Both the position numbers and the translations under genes were made by a program. The notes beneath the pieces were generated by a model. It was not told the origin of the DNA. It saw nothing but the letters and a program-made list of their open reading frames with translations, and searched no databases. 64,000 nt of DNA from Chaetoderma sp. LZ-2023a (lineage: Eukaryota; Mollusca; Caudofoveata; Chaetodermatida; Chaetodermatidae), in NCBI GenBank assembly GCA_034401795.1, contig CM067367.1, positions 81,441,786-81,505,785 on the forward strand. The letters run 5' to 3'. This document shows, one piece after another, positions 45,431 through 57,089 of this stretch; position 1 is the stretch's first letter; each line of letters begins with the position of its first letter.

Positions 45431-47539
45431 TCAGTCGTAGGCGATGTGTAGTCGTGTTAACGACGCTATTCCGATCGCACCACGATGTGGTAGGTAATGT
45501 CCGCTCGTAGTGATCGAACGTGTGCATTTTTCTGATGCGTCCTGATTGGTGGGTAACGGTTCGTGATCATATTGCCAAGACAACTTAGCTATGTAATGTC
45601 CGTTCCCATTTCGAATGTGAGTTTGATAATAGCCCACATAATTATGGATAGTATATTAAGTTCTAAGCTTTTAACTCCGATAGTTTCTAAATCCCAGAAG
45701 TGTTGAAGATATGCATCTTCGAGTTAATGTGAATGGATGTTGATTATGACGTGGTGTAGGGATTTAGTTCCATTTCGTTGATTGGCTCTTATTGTGGAAG
45801 AAGACCGCGCCGTTGGGGTGGGGTTGCGGTGGCGGGGTGTGGGTGTGGGGTTGAGGGGGGGAGGTAACCAAGTGTGGAAGAAAGTAGGTCCCGATCCCCG
45901 AACAATATGATTTTCAACAATTGATTAGTAATTAGTCAGCACCAATTATCACCAAAATATCATCCGAATACGATCGCGTGCATGGATGAGCGAGTCGAAG
46001 TGCCAAAATATGTGGGAGGCTGTTCACCAATTTCTGAAATAGTTCCGCATCGGAGTGGAAATGCGAGGCACAGCCTATGTCTGTATAATAACGTCAAGTG
46101 ACCTATCCCGAGTGTGAAGTGTAACTTGTGCGACAGGCAAGACACGTATTCCCGCCTTTTCACCGAATATTGGCAAGTGAACACTCTGTTCAGATTAGCG
46201 TATGGTTAAGTGAGCTTACAGTGTTCTCGGTAATGAATGTTCTCTGCGCTCCTACTTGCCGTGGTAACAGAATTCTGATGGCGATATATCTGCAAAAGCT
46301 GTTTGCAACAGGATAGGTCTATTCCAATTCGTCAACGACACCTTAGTCTCATCGGTTGACCGACAGTTCGGTGTGCTAAGTGTCTGTTGTCTCGCTAGTA
46401 GATTGTGTTCCCGTACACAAGGTGGTAAGATGGTTGCATTCACAAATCCGACACAGAAACCCTGATTTGCACACGGTGGCACGAGGTTTACGAAAGCAAA
46501 GCGTGTCGTGGACCACTATTTGATGAATCTTCTGTTTGTCTGTGATGGCTATGCAGTCACCAGAGTTATGCTTACCGTTACAATATAGACACGTGGCAAC
46601 TCGTGCCTGTGATTGTTTCCTAATGCTGTGTCTCTTTGTTTGTTGAGAAGATTGTTCATCTGGATACCATGACGTCCACGCGTATACTGCTGCAGTAGCA
46701 CGGTGCCATTTCTCAGTACTGTCGGAAATATATAAATTTCCCATACAATTTCTTGCACGAAGTACGTTGATTTCCTGTTAACATGGTGTGTGAAGGCAAT
46801 CCTTTGTCCATTTCCACGATGAGAACTGCTGCTACCAATAAAGCTCCACACGCGTCGCTAGTAATTCCCTACTGAATATTCGTAACCATCGAATGCACGA
46901 TTCTAGGCCATCATGGAAACTATTTAATGAGTTCTTGGTGTATTTCGGTGGCTGTACATCCCAAAGTTCTCTCATGCAAGTGTCAATACGATCATTGTTT
47001 TGTTTTGTCAGTAGTGCTCCTTGAGCAGAGACATCGCATGCGAATGGTTGGAATCGGTTATAGGGAGTATGTTCACGAGTTCAGCAGATTCGCCTAACAG
47101 TTGAACACACACACATACGGGACATTCTGAATATTTGAAAGTATATTATCTGAGTCAATCGCTATTCTAAAAGCGTCATAACACGCCAAACATAGGAGAA
47201 TATCGCCCTAGAATGTCGTCTTCAATGCCAGCTTTGGCAGGGTAACTGCACGTTTAGCGTCGGGCGGCTGACGTACGCCGCAGTATCTATGACTTAGTTT
47301 GCGGATTCTGTGAGAAATGGTTCGAATTCCTCATCAATAAGCTGTTCACTGATTTGTTTATTAATGTCCTTGACGATCTCCACTTTAATAGGCAAAGAAA
47401 GTAATGTAGTGTCAAGAGCATCGTGGTCATCTAAGGTGATTTCAACCCCTGCGAACATATCCCGGATATTAATCCGTAACAGCGCCATCTCCCCACGATA
47501 GACCCGGCGAGATTTTGAACAGCTTAGACTTGCCAGCAT
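45431..47539 (-). pseudogene. BEL/Pao LTR retrotransposon gag-pol remnant
   Basis: Read on the minus strand from 47,539: a gag N-terminal piece (IKVEIVKDINKQISEQLIDEE), CMRELWDVQPPKYTKNSLNS ... SCIRWL (gag, about 46,980-46,880), CLYCNGKHNSGDCIAI..K (zinc region, about 46,580) and CRICECNHLTTLC. Further on are traces of the protease end with SIVENHIVRGSGPT (about 45,930-45,890), then YIAKLSWQYDHEPLPTN and GHYLPHRGAI (45,600-45,450), which lead into the RT in BEL/Pao elements. The RT, RNase H and integrase are absent; the copy stops at about 45,431. A C-rich expansion lies at 45,814-45,864. LTRs were not found. Heavily frameshifted. Confidence 0.75.
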
Positions 47540-48119
47540 ACGTTAGCCATGGTTGAATATCTGTTCTTGAATAAGTGTCACGGAAAATCCAATTGCCATG
47601 TTATCCTGATTACGGCACCAAGGAAATGTGGGCAACCCTAAGATATTGATTGGTACGTGTCACCCAGCAGTTGCTATCAAAGTTGGTTTGGAAATTGATC
47701 GGAAAAAGTGTAATTCCTCTTGCTAATACCATCCAGCTAAGCTATAGCATATTAAATAGTTGAAGAGGAATCTCGTTGTATAGATATATCATTACTTGAG
47801 CATCTACACTAACTTTGTGAAAGTTAAACTATATTGTTATAGTATAATTTTAACTAAAATCGACTAGTCGCCATATACTTCAACGCGATGGTTGCTACAA
47901 TGCAATATCTACCTGAGAGAAGGAAACACGCTGCAATGAAGTACACGATATACAAGTAATAAGTATATAGGTAGAAACTATGCTCACAATATGTTGCATT
48001 CACAGTACGATATGAAAGCCGCTATCCGTGAAACCCAAGACTGTCACATGCCCATAGCATCTGCCCCCACCCACCCACCCCCACCCCATAAGCCAAATAA
48101 AGCAACACACATTCAATCC
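47540..48119. other. AT-rich spacer, nothing recognised
   Basis: No open frame; C-rich run at 48,064-48,088 (CCCCCACCCACCCACCCCCACC). It could hold the unrecognised 5' region or LTR of the BEL/Pao remnant. Confidence 0.4.
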
Positions 48120-48515
48120 CGCAATTGACCTTTCCAGGTGTGGCTATGCCCCGCCCATCTATATCTAATCTCCACCCACATCTTGCTCGTGTTGGGATCG
48201 ATGGATCTCTGAACTCCATGATTATCAATTTCCAGAAAGCTATACAGGTAAGCTGTTGAATATTTTGAAAGTAATTTGGCTGTGTGCTGTTGCTGCCTAC
48301 GGCGTCCAGTCTAATTAGTTTCAAAATAATCAGCATTATGTTTATTAAATAGTAATGACATAAAATTCGTACAACGTGTCGGACTATTAAGCGGTAAAGA
48401 CGGGACCCATATAATAATGTATGCCGTAATGAGTATGACGTCATCCTACACACGGCTTAGCTGATTATGACGCTATATGACGTCAGTTTGATAGATGGAC
48501 ACTCTGGAAATGTGA
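48120..48515 (+). mobile_element. Family A foldback element, near full length
   Basis: TTGACCTTTCCAGGTGTGGC start and ACACTCTGGAAATGTGAATT end are inverted. TATGCCCCGCCCATCTATAT, GGGATCGATGGATCTCTGAA, stem TTTGAAAGTAATTTGGCTGT / CCAGTCTAATTAGTTTCAAA, right arm with TATGACGTCATCC and ATGACGTCAG. Confidence 0.88.
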
Positions 48516-49010
48516 ATTTCTAAGACATAAGGCGAGTACCCGGCAACGGTACATAGAGGAATTGTATTCTCTGTGACACCTAATCGAATGGCACAGTATA
48601 CATGCTCGCGCAATACTCCGCTAGGTATCCCTATCTCCCCACGAGTTTGCAATTGAAACATGGAATGTACGTGGACTGACCGCTGCAAGCAGCGATACAC
48701 CTTGTTTAGGGGCAAACTGCTAGTTAACGCTATTACACCTATGTGTCATGCATCTAACAAACACGCATATCCACTTCTTCAGAGCAGCAAATCCAGACTC
48801 GTCACAAGCGGATGCTCATACAGAAGATAGAAGCCACATACCACGGCCTGGGCTTTGTAATAAGACCGAGGCACCTGGATCACATCCTAGGTTTAGCAGC
48901 TTTGTTGCATTCGTTGACCTGGCCTTGCCACGCTGCAAAACGGTACGAAAAATAAGTGCCACATTGTTAATGTATAAGGCCTAACTTCAAATTAATATGT
49001 GCGTGAAAAG
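48516..49010. other. Spacer, nothing recognised
   Basis: A plus-strand frame at 48,748-48,984 (78 codons) shows no domain. Confidence 0.4.
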
Positions 49011-49290
49011 AAGGGAAGGAGCGTGCATGCGTGCTCGCGCGCATGCGTGCGTGCGTGCGAGCATACGAGCGTACGTGCTTGCGTGAGAGTGGGCGTGTGT
49101 GCGTGCGTGTGTAAACTAACGAAGGTCCGCGCGCGTGTGTGTGCGTATGGGCGGGCAAGTGGGCAAGCGTGTACGCGGGCGGGCGGACGGCCGGCCGGGT
49201 GAGCGGGCCGGTGGGAATGCAGATGCGTGGGCGGGTGGGCGGGCGGGCTGGAGTGTGGGTGTGCGGGTATGCGGGTGTGCATGCGAGCGT
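49011..49290. repeat. GC-rich GTGC/GGGC tetranucleotide tract
   Basis: GCGTGCGTGCGAGC, then GTGTGTGCGTATGGGCGGGC and GGGCGGGTGGGC units. Three overlapping His/Pro/Arg-rich frames on the minus strand are artefacts. Confidence 0.93.
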
Positions 49291-50110
49291 GTAATTTGAT
49301 AAGAATGATGTTGACTCTGACATCTTACTTTCACCAGCATTAGCGATTCACCTCGAGCATTCTTGCTAATTGCGTTTCGTTATCAGGTATCAAATGTTTC
49401 GATAGAGTCTTCGTAGAAGTGAAACGTGATCTGTTCCATGCCTTCTGTCCGTGTGTAAGGTGTATGGAAATCAGATCACAAAGGAGTATACCAGAGGTCT
49501 CGAGCCATAGGCTACGTTTACCAGGTTCATTTTAATCTCTCAATGAAGGATAAGAATCGCAAAGTTTTCACTTGCCCAGCCTAAATCCAGAAAGGCATAG
49601 GCTGGTGATTAACGTGAATTCACTTTTGCGGGTGATCGTTTCCGAACCATGATGAAAATGTTTATAAAATTGTCATCTTAAGAATGATGACATTGAATTG
49701 CAATAAATATGATTGTATTACATTATTTAAATAGGTAGCTGAAAATGATGCTGCCGTTAATTATACAATGGCATCATTGCTGATAAGAGCGATACCGGAT
49801 AACGTTTACCTCACGTACATACTGATAGTATCAAAACTAATAATAAATATGCACATCGTCGTCTTTGCAAGTTAATTAATAAAAGAGAACAGTCAACTAG
49901 TGCATTAGACTGACTAGTGTGGCACGTCCCGCTCCGTGGCGGAGGTAAGAGACATATGACATCCTCCGACATCTGACAGTTGATTGATCAGGCTGAAAAG
50001 GTGTTTCCGGGATAATTACGTCATGTTCTTCTTTCTTTAGGAATCAGTATCATATCTAGGAGCGCCGCCCCATGTGTAGTTTAAATGTTATCAACAAACC
50101 AAATTGCCTA
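49291..50110. other. Spacer, nothing recognised
   Basis: AT-rich after 49,650. No ORF above 60 codons. Confidence 0.4.
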
Positions 50111-50111
50111 T

Positions 50112-50490
50112 GTTATCAAGAGGCCCAAGGGCCGCTCACCTGGAACAATTATTATCTGAACCGTTTGCATTTAAATAGTTTTTTCAGAAAATCCAAGATG
50201 GCCACAAAAATATTGAGCGTGCACGATGCCTGTTTGATATGCTGAAGCCTACCATCATAGGATCGTTCCACCCAAGTTTTGTTGAAATCTGGCCATTGAT
50301 TAAGGAGTATTGTTTTGTAAATGATTCAGGGAAATATTAACAAATCAAAGATGGCTGCCAAAACACCAATCTGTTAAAATTCTAAATATAATTTCCAAAT
50401 GCTACCATGATATGATCATTCCAACCAATAATTGGTTGAAATTGCCCAAGCGATTAATGAGGAGTAGCGTTTTGAACTATTTCACAATAT
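50112..50490 (+). repeat. Interspersed repeat with two to three tandem units, molluscan type
   Basis: Begins TTATCAAGAGGCCCAAGGGCC.GCTCACCTGG. Units then share AATCCAAGATGGCC / AATCAAAGATGGCTGCC, TACCATCATAGGATCGTTCC / TACCATGATATGATCATTCC and TTGTTGAAATCTGGCC.TTGATTAAGGAGTA / GGTTGAAATTGCCCAAGCGATTAATGAGGAGTA, about 155 bp apart. I remember closely similar repeats from oysters and scallops; this is memory, not a search. Confidence 0.6.
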
Positions 50491-50759
50491 TTAGGTTTGG
50501 CGTTATGGTGAACTAAGGTATGCTGCTGGAAAGGGCATGTCTTCCACTTATCTGATATCAGAGACCACTATTGTGCGGTATAAGGGAAATCTAGCAGTAA
50601 CATACCACTGTCATATATCAGTCGCATATATTCCCAGTTGCATATATATCATCAAAGAAAAACATTAGGAACAAATTAATGATGCGTGCAAGTGTATACA
50701 GCCAGCATACATACCTTGCTGGTGCTGTGAAGCAGCTCTTCATTTTTTTGCTGCAATAT

Positions 50760-53700
50760 CAACATGTGGCACTTTAACAAATATTCGACAACTGACTTGG
50801 AAACAATATTCCGGAGATTCGATATATTTTCAACTGCTCAGCATGCCGTTGCAAAGCATTGCGACAAAGGATATTGCAACAGATAGCATTAAAGAATCCT
50901 TGGTTAATACAGCAATTCTTGGACAGAACCAACTTGAGATATCTGTGGATTGTGAATTCGAATGAAGAGAGTATACAACACAAAATGTTTATGACCATAT
51001 GTCAAGAAACAAGGTGCCTACATTAGCAACCACGCCTAAGTTAGGATAAATGACAACGATAACGCAGAAGCATGTTATATTTAAAGCGGACCTGCCAGAA
51101 GTCTCCTTCAACGATGTATAATCGCATACGAAGCTGGTAGACCAGCTGACCTGTCGCACTCGTTTCATTAGCTAAAATTGGCCAACAACTAAGGACGGGA
51201 TAAAGGTCTTTATTGGCAGATGCTTTTCTTAAGGAATGGCATCACATACCACTATCTATCGACTGATGGGCATATCAACATTGCTCATTGATGTACATGT
51301 TCCAGTGAATAAAATAGTGAAACCACCTGAAGCATACACCTGTGGGTAGTTGACGAGCATCTTTGTAAAATCGGTGCTAAATCAGCCATGTCATATGACG
51401 AGATGCATGCCGTCTTTGATGGACACAGGGATAACTTAATCAAGGAAGGTGCACGTGATACACGTACAGAGTTCATTCATCCAGTCCGAATTGTTATTGA
51501 AGGCGAACATGAGCCAGTAATGAATAATTGGTGAAACGTCATGTCATCTGAACACGCCCTCCTGGGTAGAGCTATAAGCACATATGAGCCTATGAGAGAG
51601 ATTTCGTCGTAAAAACAACTAAGTTCGCTAAAACGTATAGCGCGCATGCGCGCGCTTACCACTGCATAGACAGCTCACGTATATCAAGTCCAAGATAGGA
51701 TAACACCTTTAGTATACCGAGTAGGAACAATGTAATTCTTTAGAATTGCGTGTTTCCGCCGAATCTGGTATCAATCAAGAGCAGAATTCAACGGGCTTTC
51801 CAAAATCTGTAAAACATTTCAAAATCGGTTAAGAAATGGCTGAGTTATCCACGGAAAACCCCTTTAACTATCTTCAAAATATTGCCGTGACGTCATAACC
51901 ACGTGTACGCCGAAGTTCTAGAATGTTCTAGAACATTAATCTGCATCATTATTAGCTGCGCGCTCATTGGCTATTGCTCGGCCGATGATTGGTAGAGGCC
52001 TGCGCCTATGACGTTACGAGTAGTATAAAAGGAGATGGAATCCAGAGATCCAGATCATACTCGGCCACGGGCTGAACAAGTTGGATCTGCAAAAGCAACT
52101 ATGATCAGTCAAGACAGTATTAAATAGATCACTTCGGTCTTGGTCAGCATCTGTCCCATAGCTTGCTGCAGCCACCGAAACCACCGCACCTTAAAAAGAA
52201 TTTTGTTGTTCGGGAGTATTTTTGGAAATGTCTGATAATATTGTTCTCGACTGAATTAAGAACTAACGCGGACCACAATCGTGCGGTGAGGCCTCTCCCG
52301 GCCTGAATATGTGAGTCGACAGATGTGGAGGCAGATGTGGAGGCAGCGATGTTCTTTGGTGGATGCCTCGCTGGATCTACTGGCCACGCCAAAAAGTGGT
52401 TATTCAACCGCCCCGCACTTGTTGACCGCATCAAGTAAACTTTGCCCGGTACGTCTCAAGAGCTAACTGACGTACCCCGCACGGTTAAGCTTAGTTATGC
52501 ATCTTCATCCGTATTCGAGAACCCCCGCTGATAATCGGGTTGTTCTTAACTTTCATCCATAGCATCGGTGTACTGGAACCTGCTTCCTAGCAGTAATGTT
52601 ATTGTATAACTTACTGACTGTTCGGTATGCATTCTTATATTGTGATTACCGTCCTGAGTTCGCTCCGCTCCCGTTCTGGACAGCATACGGGAATCCTGTT
52701 TGCGGGAACCGACATGCGGGAACTTTCCACTTACCAGAGAACGCTTCAAATCACGTCACGCTAACAGTGACGTATCAATTTCAATAACGCGATAGCCCAT
52801 CCTTAAGAATGGCTACCGACTATTTAAGTAACTATACTTAGCTTCTTTATTTATTCCGTTAATTACAACTGTAATGATAATACTGTATCTGTGTATATGG
52901 TCCCGATGACTAAAAGGAACCGTAACGGTCTTAGGACCACTAATTATAGTTTCTTTATCTGTGTATAGCTATTCTCATTTTACTGTAAGGTGTTTTACTA
53001 ACCACACCATAGTAGGTCCAACAACCTGTACTATATGTATTATTCTAATCATTTCACGTTGTATTACTTGTACTGGTTAGTTTTATATATGGCGAGCTGA
53101 CATCCGTTCATACGTTTTGCTTATTTGTAGAAAACGTAGGACTGCAGTACACGTAGGAAACACTACACAGCAACATTTATATATGCATCACTTTCTCCCG
53201 CCATCAACAATTTTTCACCGAGGTCGCTGTCTGTGCTATAATTCTGTTTAGCCCAGCATGCTACCGATTAAAGGCCTGTCTATTTAGCTCAATAGGATAG
53301 GTTTAATATGATTAGAGACAATTTCTTCGTCAAGAGACACATAGTGTACGCCTCTTTTCCGGTAGTTGCGATAATTTAGCCCCGCGCTCCGGCAAGGTTA
53401 TGTAAAATTGGCCAACATACCTATTGGGCCTCATATTTATAAGGTATTGTCTCTCTTCATGTTCCACTAATCCTTATGGCTTCTTAATTGTTTGGATGTC
53501 CCTATCCGTACCATGGACTGATCCAACCCTGGGAAACTATGGGGGTTTCTGGGCGGTGATGGCCAGGGTGTGGTGTCACATACACTTCCGGTGTATCTTT
53601 TGATACTTTGTAGTTAGTTATCCTTGTCAATGTAGGAAGCACTGCGAAAACATATTATAATTATTAATTTCTTTTTCATCTTCTAGGAAATCTCCCCCGC

Positions 53701-55180
53701 ACCTTAGTGCATAACTGTGCAACTTGCGTTTAAACCTACCATCAGGTCAAACGTTTAGCTTCATAGAACCTGGTCACGAGCGAGATTCGCATCCCCACAG
53801 AATGCTGTAAGAATGTCTGGCAAGATGTTAGGATCTGCCACGCCCTCACGGGAAGGATATTCGCGGTGGGTATTCGTCTCTCTTACCTCCACCATAATGA
53901 TAGATCAGTTGCCTGAACTTGCTTTTGTGAAAAGTAACCATTGTCCTGTGACGTTTTATGTGGTTATGGAGCAATACCTCTGGATTCTCACCAAGCTCGG
54001 AGGTCTTGCGAAATAAAATGTATGTACGCTGTCTTGAGTGTTGATGTTTTAGGACATCCGCTCTCAACAACAGCCGTATCTAAAAGCTAGGTAAGCGCCC
54101 GCCATTTGCGGCCTAAAATAGTTCTTGTCTCTAAAAACTAAATGTTAGGTTAGGCATGGAAGAAGGCCCGCATAAATAAAAGCGGCACCTACTAATTCAG
54201 CATATTTAAAGTCACATAAGACGATGACATGGGAATCTAGCCAGCGTCATCACTCGTCGTGTACATGCAACGCGGCGAGCCGACACCCGACACCGAAACA
54301 GCCCGACTCTACCCCGCGAGCTACTATACAGTTGTGGCTCATGGATTCTCTAATGGTCTTGAAACACGGAGCTCCGATGAAAGCTAAGCCGCATCACCAA
54401 TTGAGCCGTCACCAGAAGACATGGTCATGTTCGCAGGCTTTTCTAACATGCCACTCACGACGAGACACGAAATTTGGCTGTTCCCGCAAGAAATGCAGAT
54501 GTCATACATCTTGTTGTAGATAATTTGCATATGATTACATGTTAAGAACTTTGGATGATGGCGGGAACCGGGCATACCAGTAAAAGAGGTATTGCACAAC
54601 TTAGCAGCAGAATCGGCCGACCAAATTCTCTCATTTCACACATTGACTGGCTGTGATATGACATATAATATGGTCAATGCAAGAAATCAGTCTTATAATC
54701 GGTCGAATATTTTGCAAGGAACACGATCTCTTGAAAGATGTAGGACAAGAAGGGCTCACGGGCATAAATGTAGCAGTGAAATTCTTGTGTAAGTTGGGTC
54801 ACATAGGTGAACGTCGGGAAACCATTGATCAAGCCTGTTGCGTGCTATTTGCTAAGTGTGGCATCCCGGAAACCCTTCATGCTACAAGCAATGCTCTTGC
54901 ATTCCATATTAAAAGATCCCACTACCAAGCAATAGTATAGAGGTTAGCCCACCTTGCAATACCAGGCTTTACTTACGCAGATACTCGTGGTTGAAAGTAT
55001 GATGGATATAATCTGAAGCCAATTTTAATTGCATTACATCCTATTCAAGATGGTTGGATGGAAATTATAATTTTCCAGTGCCAAACTGGATGTAGATAGC
55101 ATTCTTGGTAAGGGCTGCTAAAACAAATTGTTCTACACTGCTGCATATGGATGTTCACTGGATGTAGACGTTACGTACAT
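50760..55180 (+). pseudogene. Broken gene of the HTLTGCD family, split by element L
   Basis: N-terminal half 50,760-51,600: frames carry IATDSIKESLVNTAILGQNQ, MSRNKVPTLAT, then IGAKSAMSYDEMHAVFDGHR ... GARDTRT ... VIEGEHEPVMNNW (51,366-51,530). C-terminal half 54,325-55,180: HGFSNGLETRSSDES, ARNADVIHLVV, LWMMAGTGHTSKR, ILSFHTLTGCDM, LLKDVGQEGLTG, TLHATSNALAFHIKRSHYQA and a Cys-rich tail start (FQCQTGC). These blocks match, in order, a large family of long predicted proteins common in cnidarian, mollusc and other invertebrate genomes, of unknown role, with a PIN/NYN-like D-rich pattern (ARNADVIHL; active members have a D-x-D). At least ten stops or frameshifts. The long element L lies between the halves. 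Whether the family itself is mobile is not known to me. Confidence 0.65.
51610..54225 (+). mobile_element. Long interspersed element L, copy 2
   Basis: Second copy of the element at 4335-6565 (same strand, about 47.5 kb apart). Shared blocks: TAGCGCGCATGCGCG, AAAATCGGTTAAGAAATGGC, TATAAAAGG (52,026), GTAAAATTGGCC...GGGCCTC, ATGGGGGTTTCTGGGCGGT, CCACGCCCTCACGGGAAGG, GCCCGCATAAATAAAAGCGGC. Copy 2 is about 380 bp longer; its middle (52,060-53,000) differs most. It also has TTCTAGAATGTTCTAGAA (51,917-51,934), matching the consensus array of a heat-shock element (inverted nTTCn/nGAAn). Ends and target duplication are not resolved. Confidence 0.6.
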
Positions 55181-55560
55181 TGGTGTAGTGCGCCAGGCCT
55201 GCAACGCCGCCGTGCACCAGTTCCTGCCAGCGTAATTGCTCTGCCAGTGGTCCCAGTGCTGCTCGTCGACGACAACGATGCTGTAGTGCCCGCTTGGGCG
55301 CATGCATCTCGGGGGGCTCATAGGGAGGGAGCTGGACTTCGTTGGCTACAAACATATGATAGATGTGTAGTGAGACGGCGGGACCTCTTGGTTCCAATTG
55401 GGTCGAGTACGCATTTGTTCCCAAAGGGTTTATCCCAACTGTTACATCCGAAGCTCTGATTCGAATGCCTTGAGGCTGGTTGGACTAGAAGTAGTCCAAA
55501 TTGGTGTAGGGATAGTAGAAACCTCCCTTTTCTTCTGACCTAGAACCTTCAGATGTAGTA
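55181..55560. other. GC-rich stretch, unknown
   Basis: 55,150-55,430 is open in two opposite frames (102 codons plus, 89 codons minus) and more GC-rich than its surroundings. In a third plus frame the residues IGVVRQACNAAVHQFLPA and GRMHLGGLIGRELDFVGYKH read like protein but contain stops. It may be the last, poorly conserved part of the split gene, or an unrelated remnant. Confidence 0.3.
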
Positions 55561-56488
55561 TCAATTATGCCGAGAGATAACAAAGGCAACAAAACGTAGT
55601 CTAACAAGACAATACGAGTATTTATTGAAGAGGGGATGATTACGAAGTCCTACGACAAGCAAGATACTGCAATATAATAGTAAATAATAAATGGTAATTG
55701 TCACCACTAGGGTTGAGATTTCAGATTGCCTAGGGGACGATGGAAGCAGGAATCTCAAATCTCAACACGAGCCAGACGTGAACATAAAGATAGGGCCCGT
55801 GATCTTCAAAAACACCTCAACACCACTCGATAATTTTGTAAACAAAATGTTATTATGATATGACAATGTACATTTGGAATATGAAATATGAAATAATGAA
55901 TTACTGCATTAACTTATCTATATCTTCTTGGTGGCGCTCGTCCGTAACCGCAATGTCCATGAACCGAAGATGACTGTTTGCCGTCCTCATGCACCAGGTG
56001 TAGATCGGTGGTGCTTGCGCGCGTGATCCAGAATCCCTGTGAAACGTTAAACGTCCTCTCATAGTACGGCCATACACCAGTTCGAACGGAGAGAAACCCG
56101 CACTTGAGTGAGTTGTTTCACGATAGGCAAAGAGAACTGGTTCAACATACCTGTACCAGTCTTTAAGATGGTCAAGACAAACTCTGCGTAGCATCATCTT
56201 CAATGTGGCGTTCATTTTCTCACAAAGGCCATTAGCCATGGCATGATAAGGCGTAGTAAGCAACTGCTTAATAGACATAAGTCCGCATACCTTTTGTACC
56301 ATGTTGGAATGGTTCGCAGTTACCATTGTCAGTTAAAATCTCAGATGGAACATCAATTCTAGAAAATACACCAAGTAGTGCTTCTCACATGAAGGAAGGG
56401 CAACTACTCCAGGATAACGAGTGGAACAATCTATTAATGTTAATATAAACCTATTGCCTCTTTCTGACCAAGCATGGGTACAGGTGCA

Positions 56489-56670
56489 AATGCATTTGCA
56501 TTTGAATGCATTTGCACTTGCATTTGCACTTGCATTTGCATTTAAATGCAATTATTACATTTCTGATGCATTTGCATTTGCACTTTCATTTGAATCTCAT
56601 GTATTTGCATTTGCATTTGCATTTGTATGAAAAAGGTTTGCGCTTACATTTGAGCTTTCAAATGCATTTG
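56489..56670. repeat. Octamer-rich (ATTTGCATTTG)n cluster, left
   Basis: Irregular hexamer-based array of CATTTG/CACTTG units containing about six ATTTGCAT octamers (the POU-factor consensus, reverse of ATGCAAAT). The period shifts between 6 and 12. It also contains the palindrome TTTGCATTTAAATGCAA. Confidence 0.85.
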
Positions 56671-57089
56671 ATTTTTTCAAAAGCACTACTTTTCTCATTT
56701 TGCATTTCTTTCAAAATTGATTGGAACTTGCTGCTGTTGTAAATAGCAGCCACAGTACCCAGTCAAAAAAATTTCAAAAATGTCAACCAAATCATGTGTT
56801 AAATCATAAAAATGACATTTTTGTTGCTAGAAATTAGAAATGCAATTCTCTGTGATTTATTAACCCATTTCGCTATGAATTTCTTAACACGTAGCTCTCA
56901 GCCATCAATATATCTAAATATGCAAAATCATGCAAGCTTAGCAAGCCAACACATTTTAGTTAATTTGTTTCTGCGATAAGCTACAGCAACGTATCTCTAG
57001 TGAATAATACATATGATCACCGTATATCCATATATAGTAAGGAATGGGTGCCTTCATTCTCTTGTCCAATGTGATGACCCTTTACCACA

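Noticed and set aside
48967-49340. His/Pro/Arg-rich ORFs on both strands
   Set aside because: Low-complexity GTGC/GGGC tract; three frames open at once.
56421-56742. His/Leu/Ala-Phe-rich ORFs
   Set aside because: They read the ATTTGCATTTG repeat in two frames.
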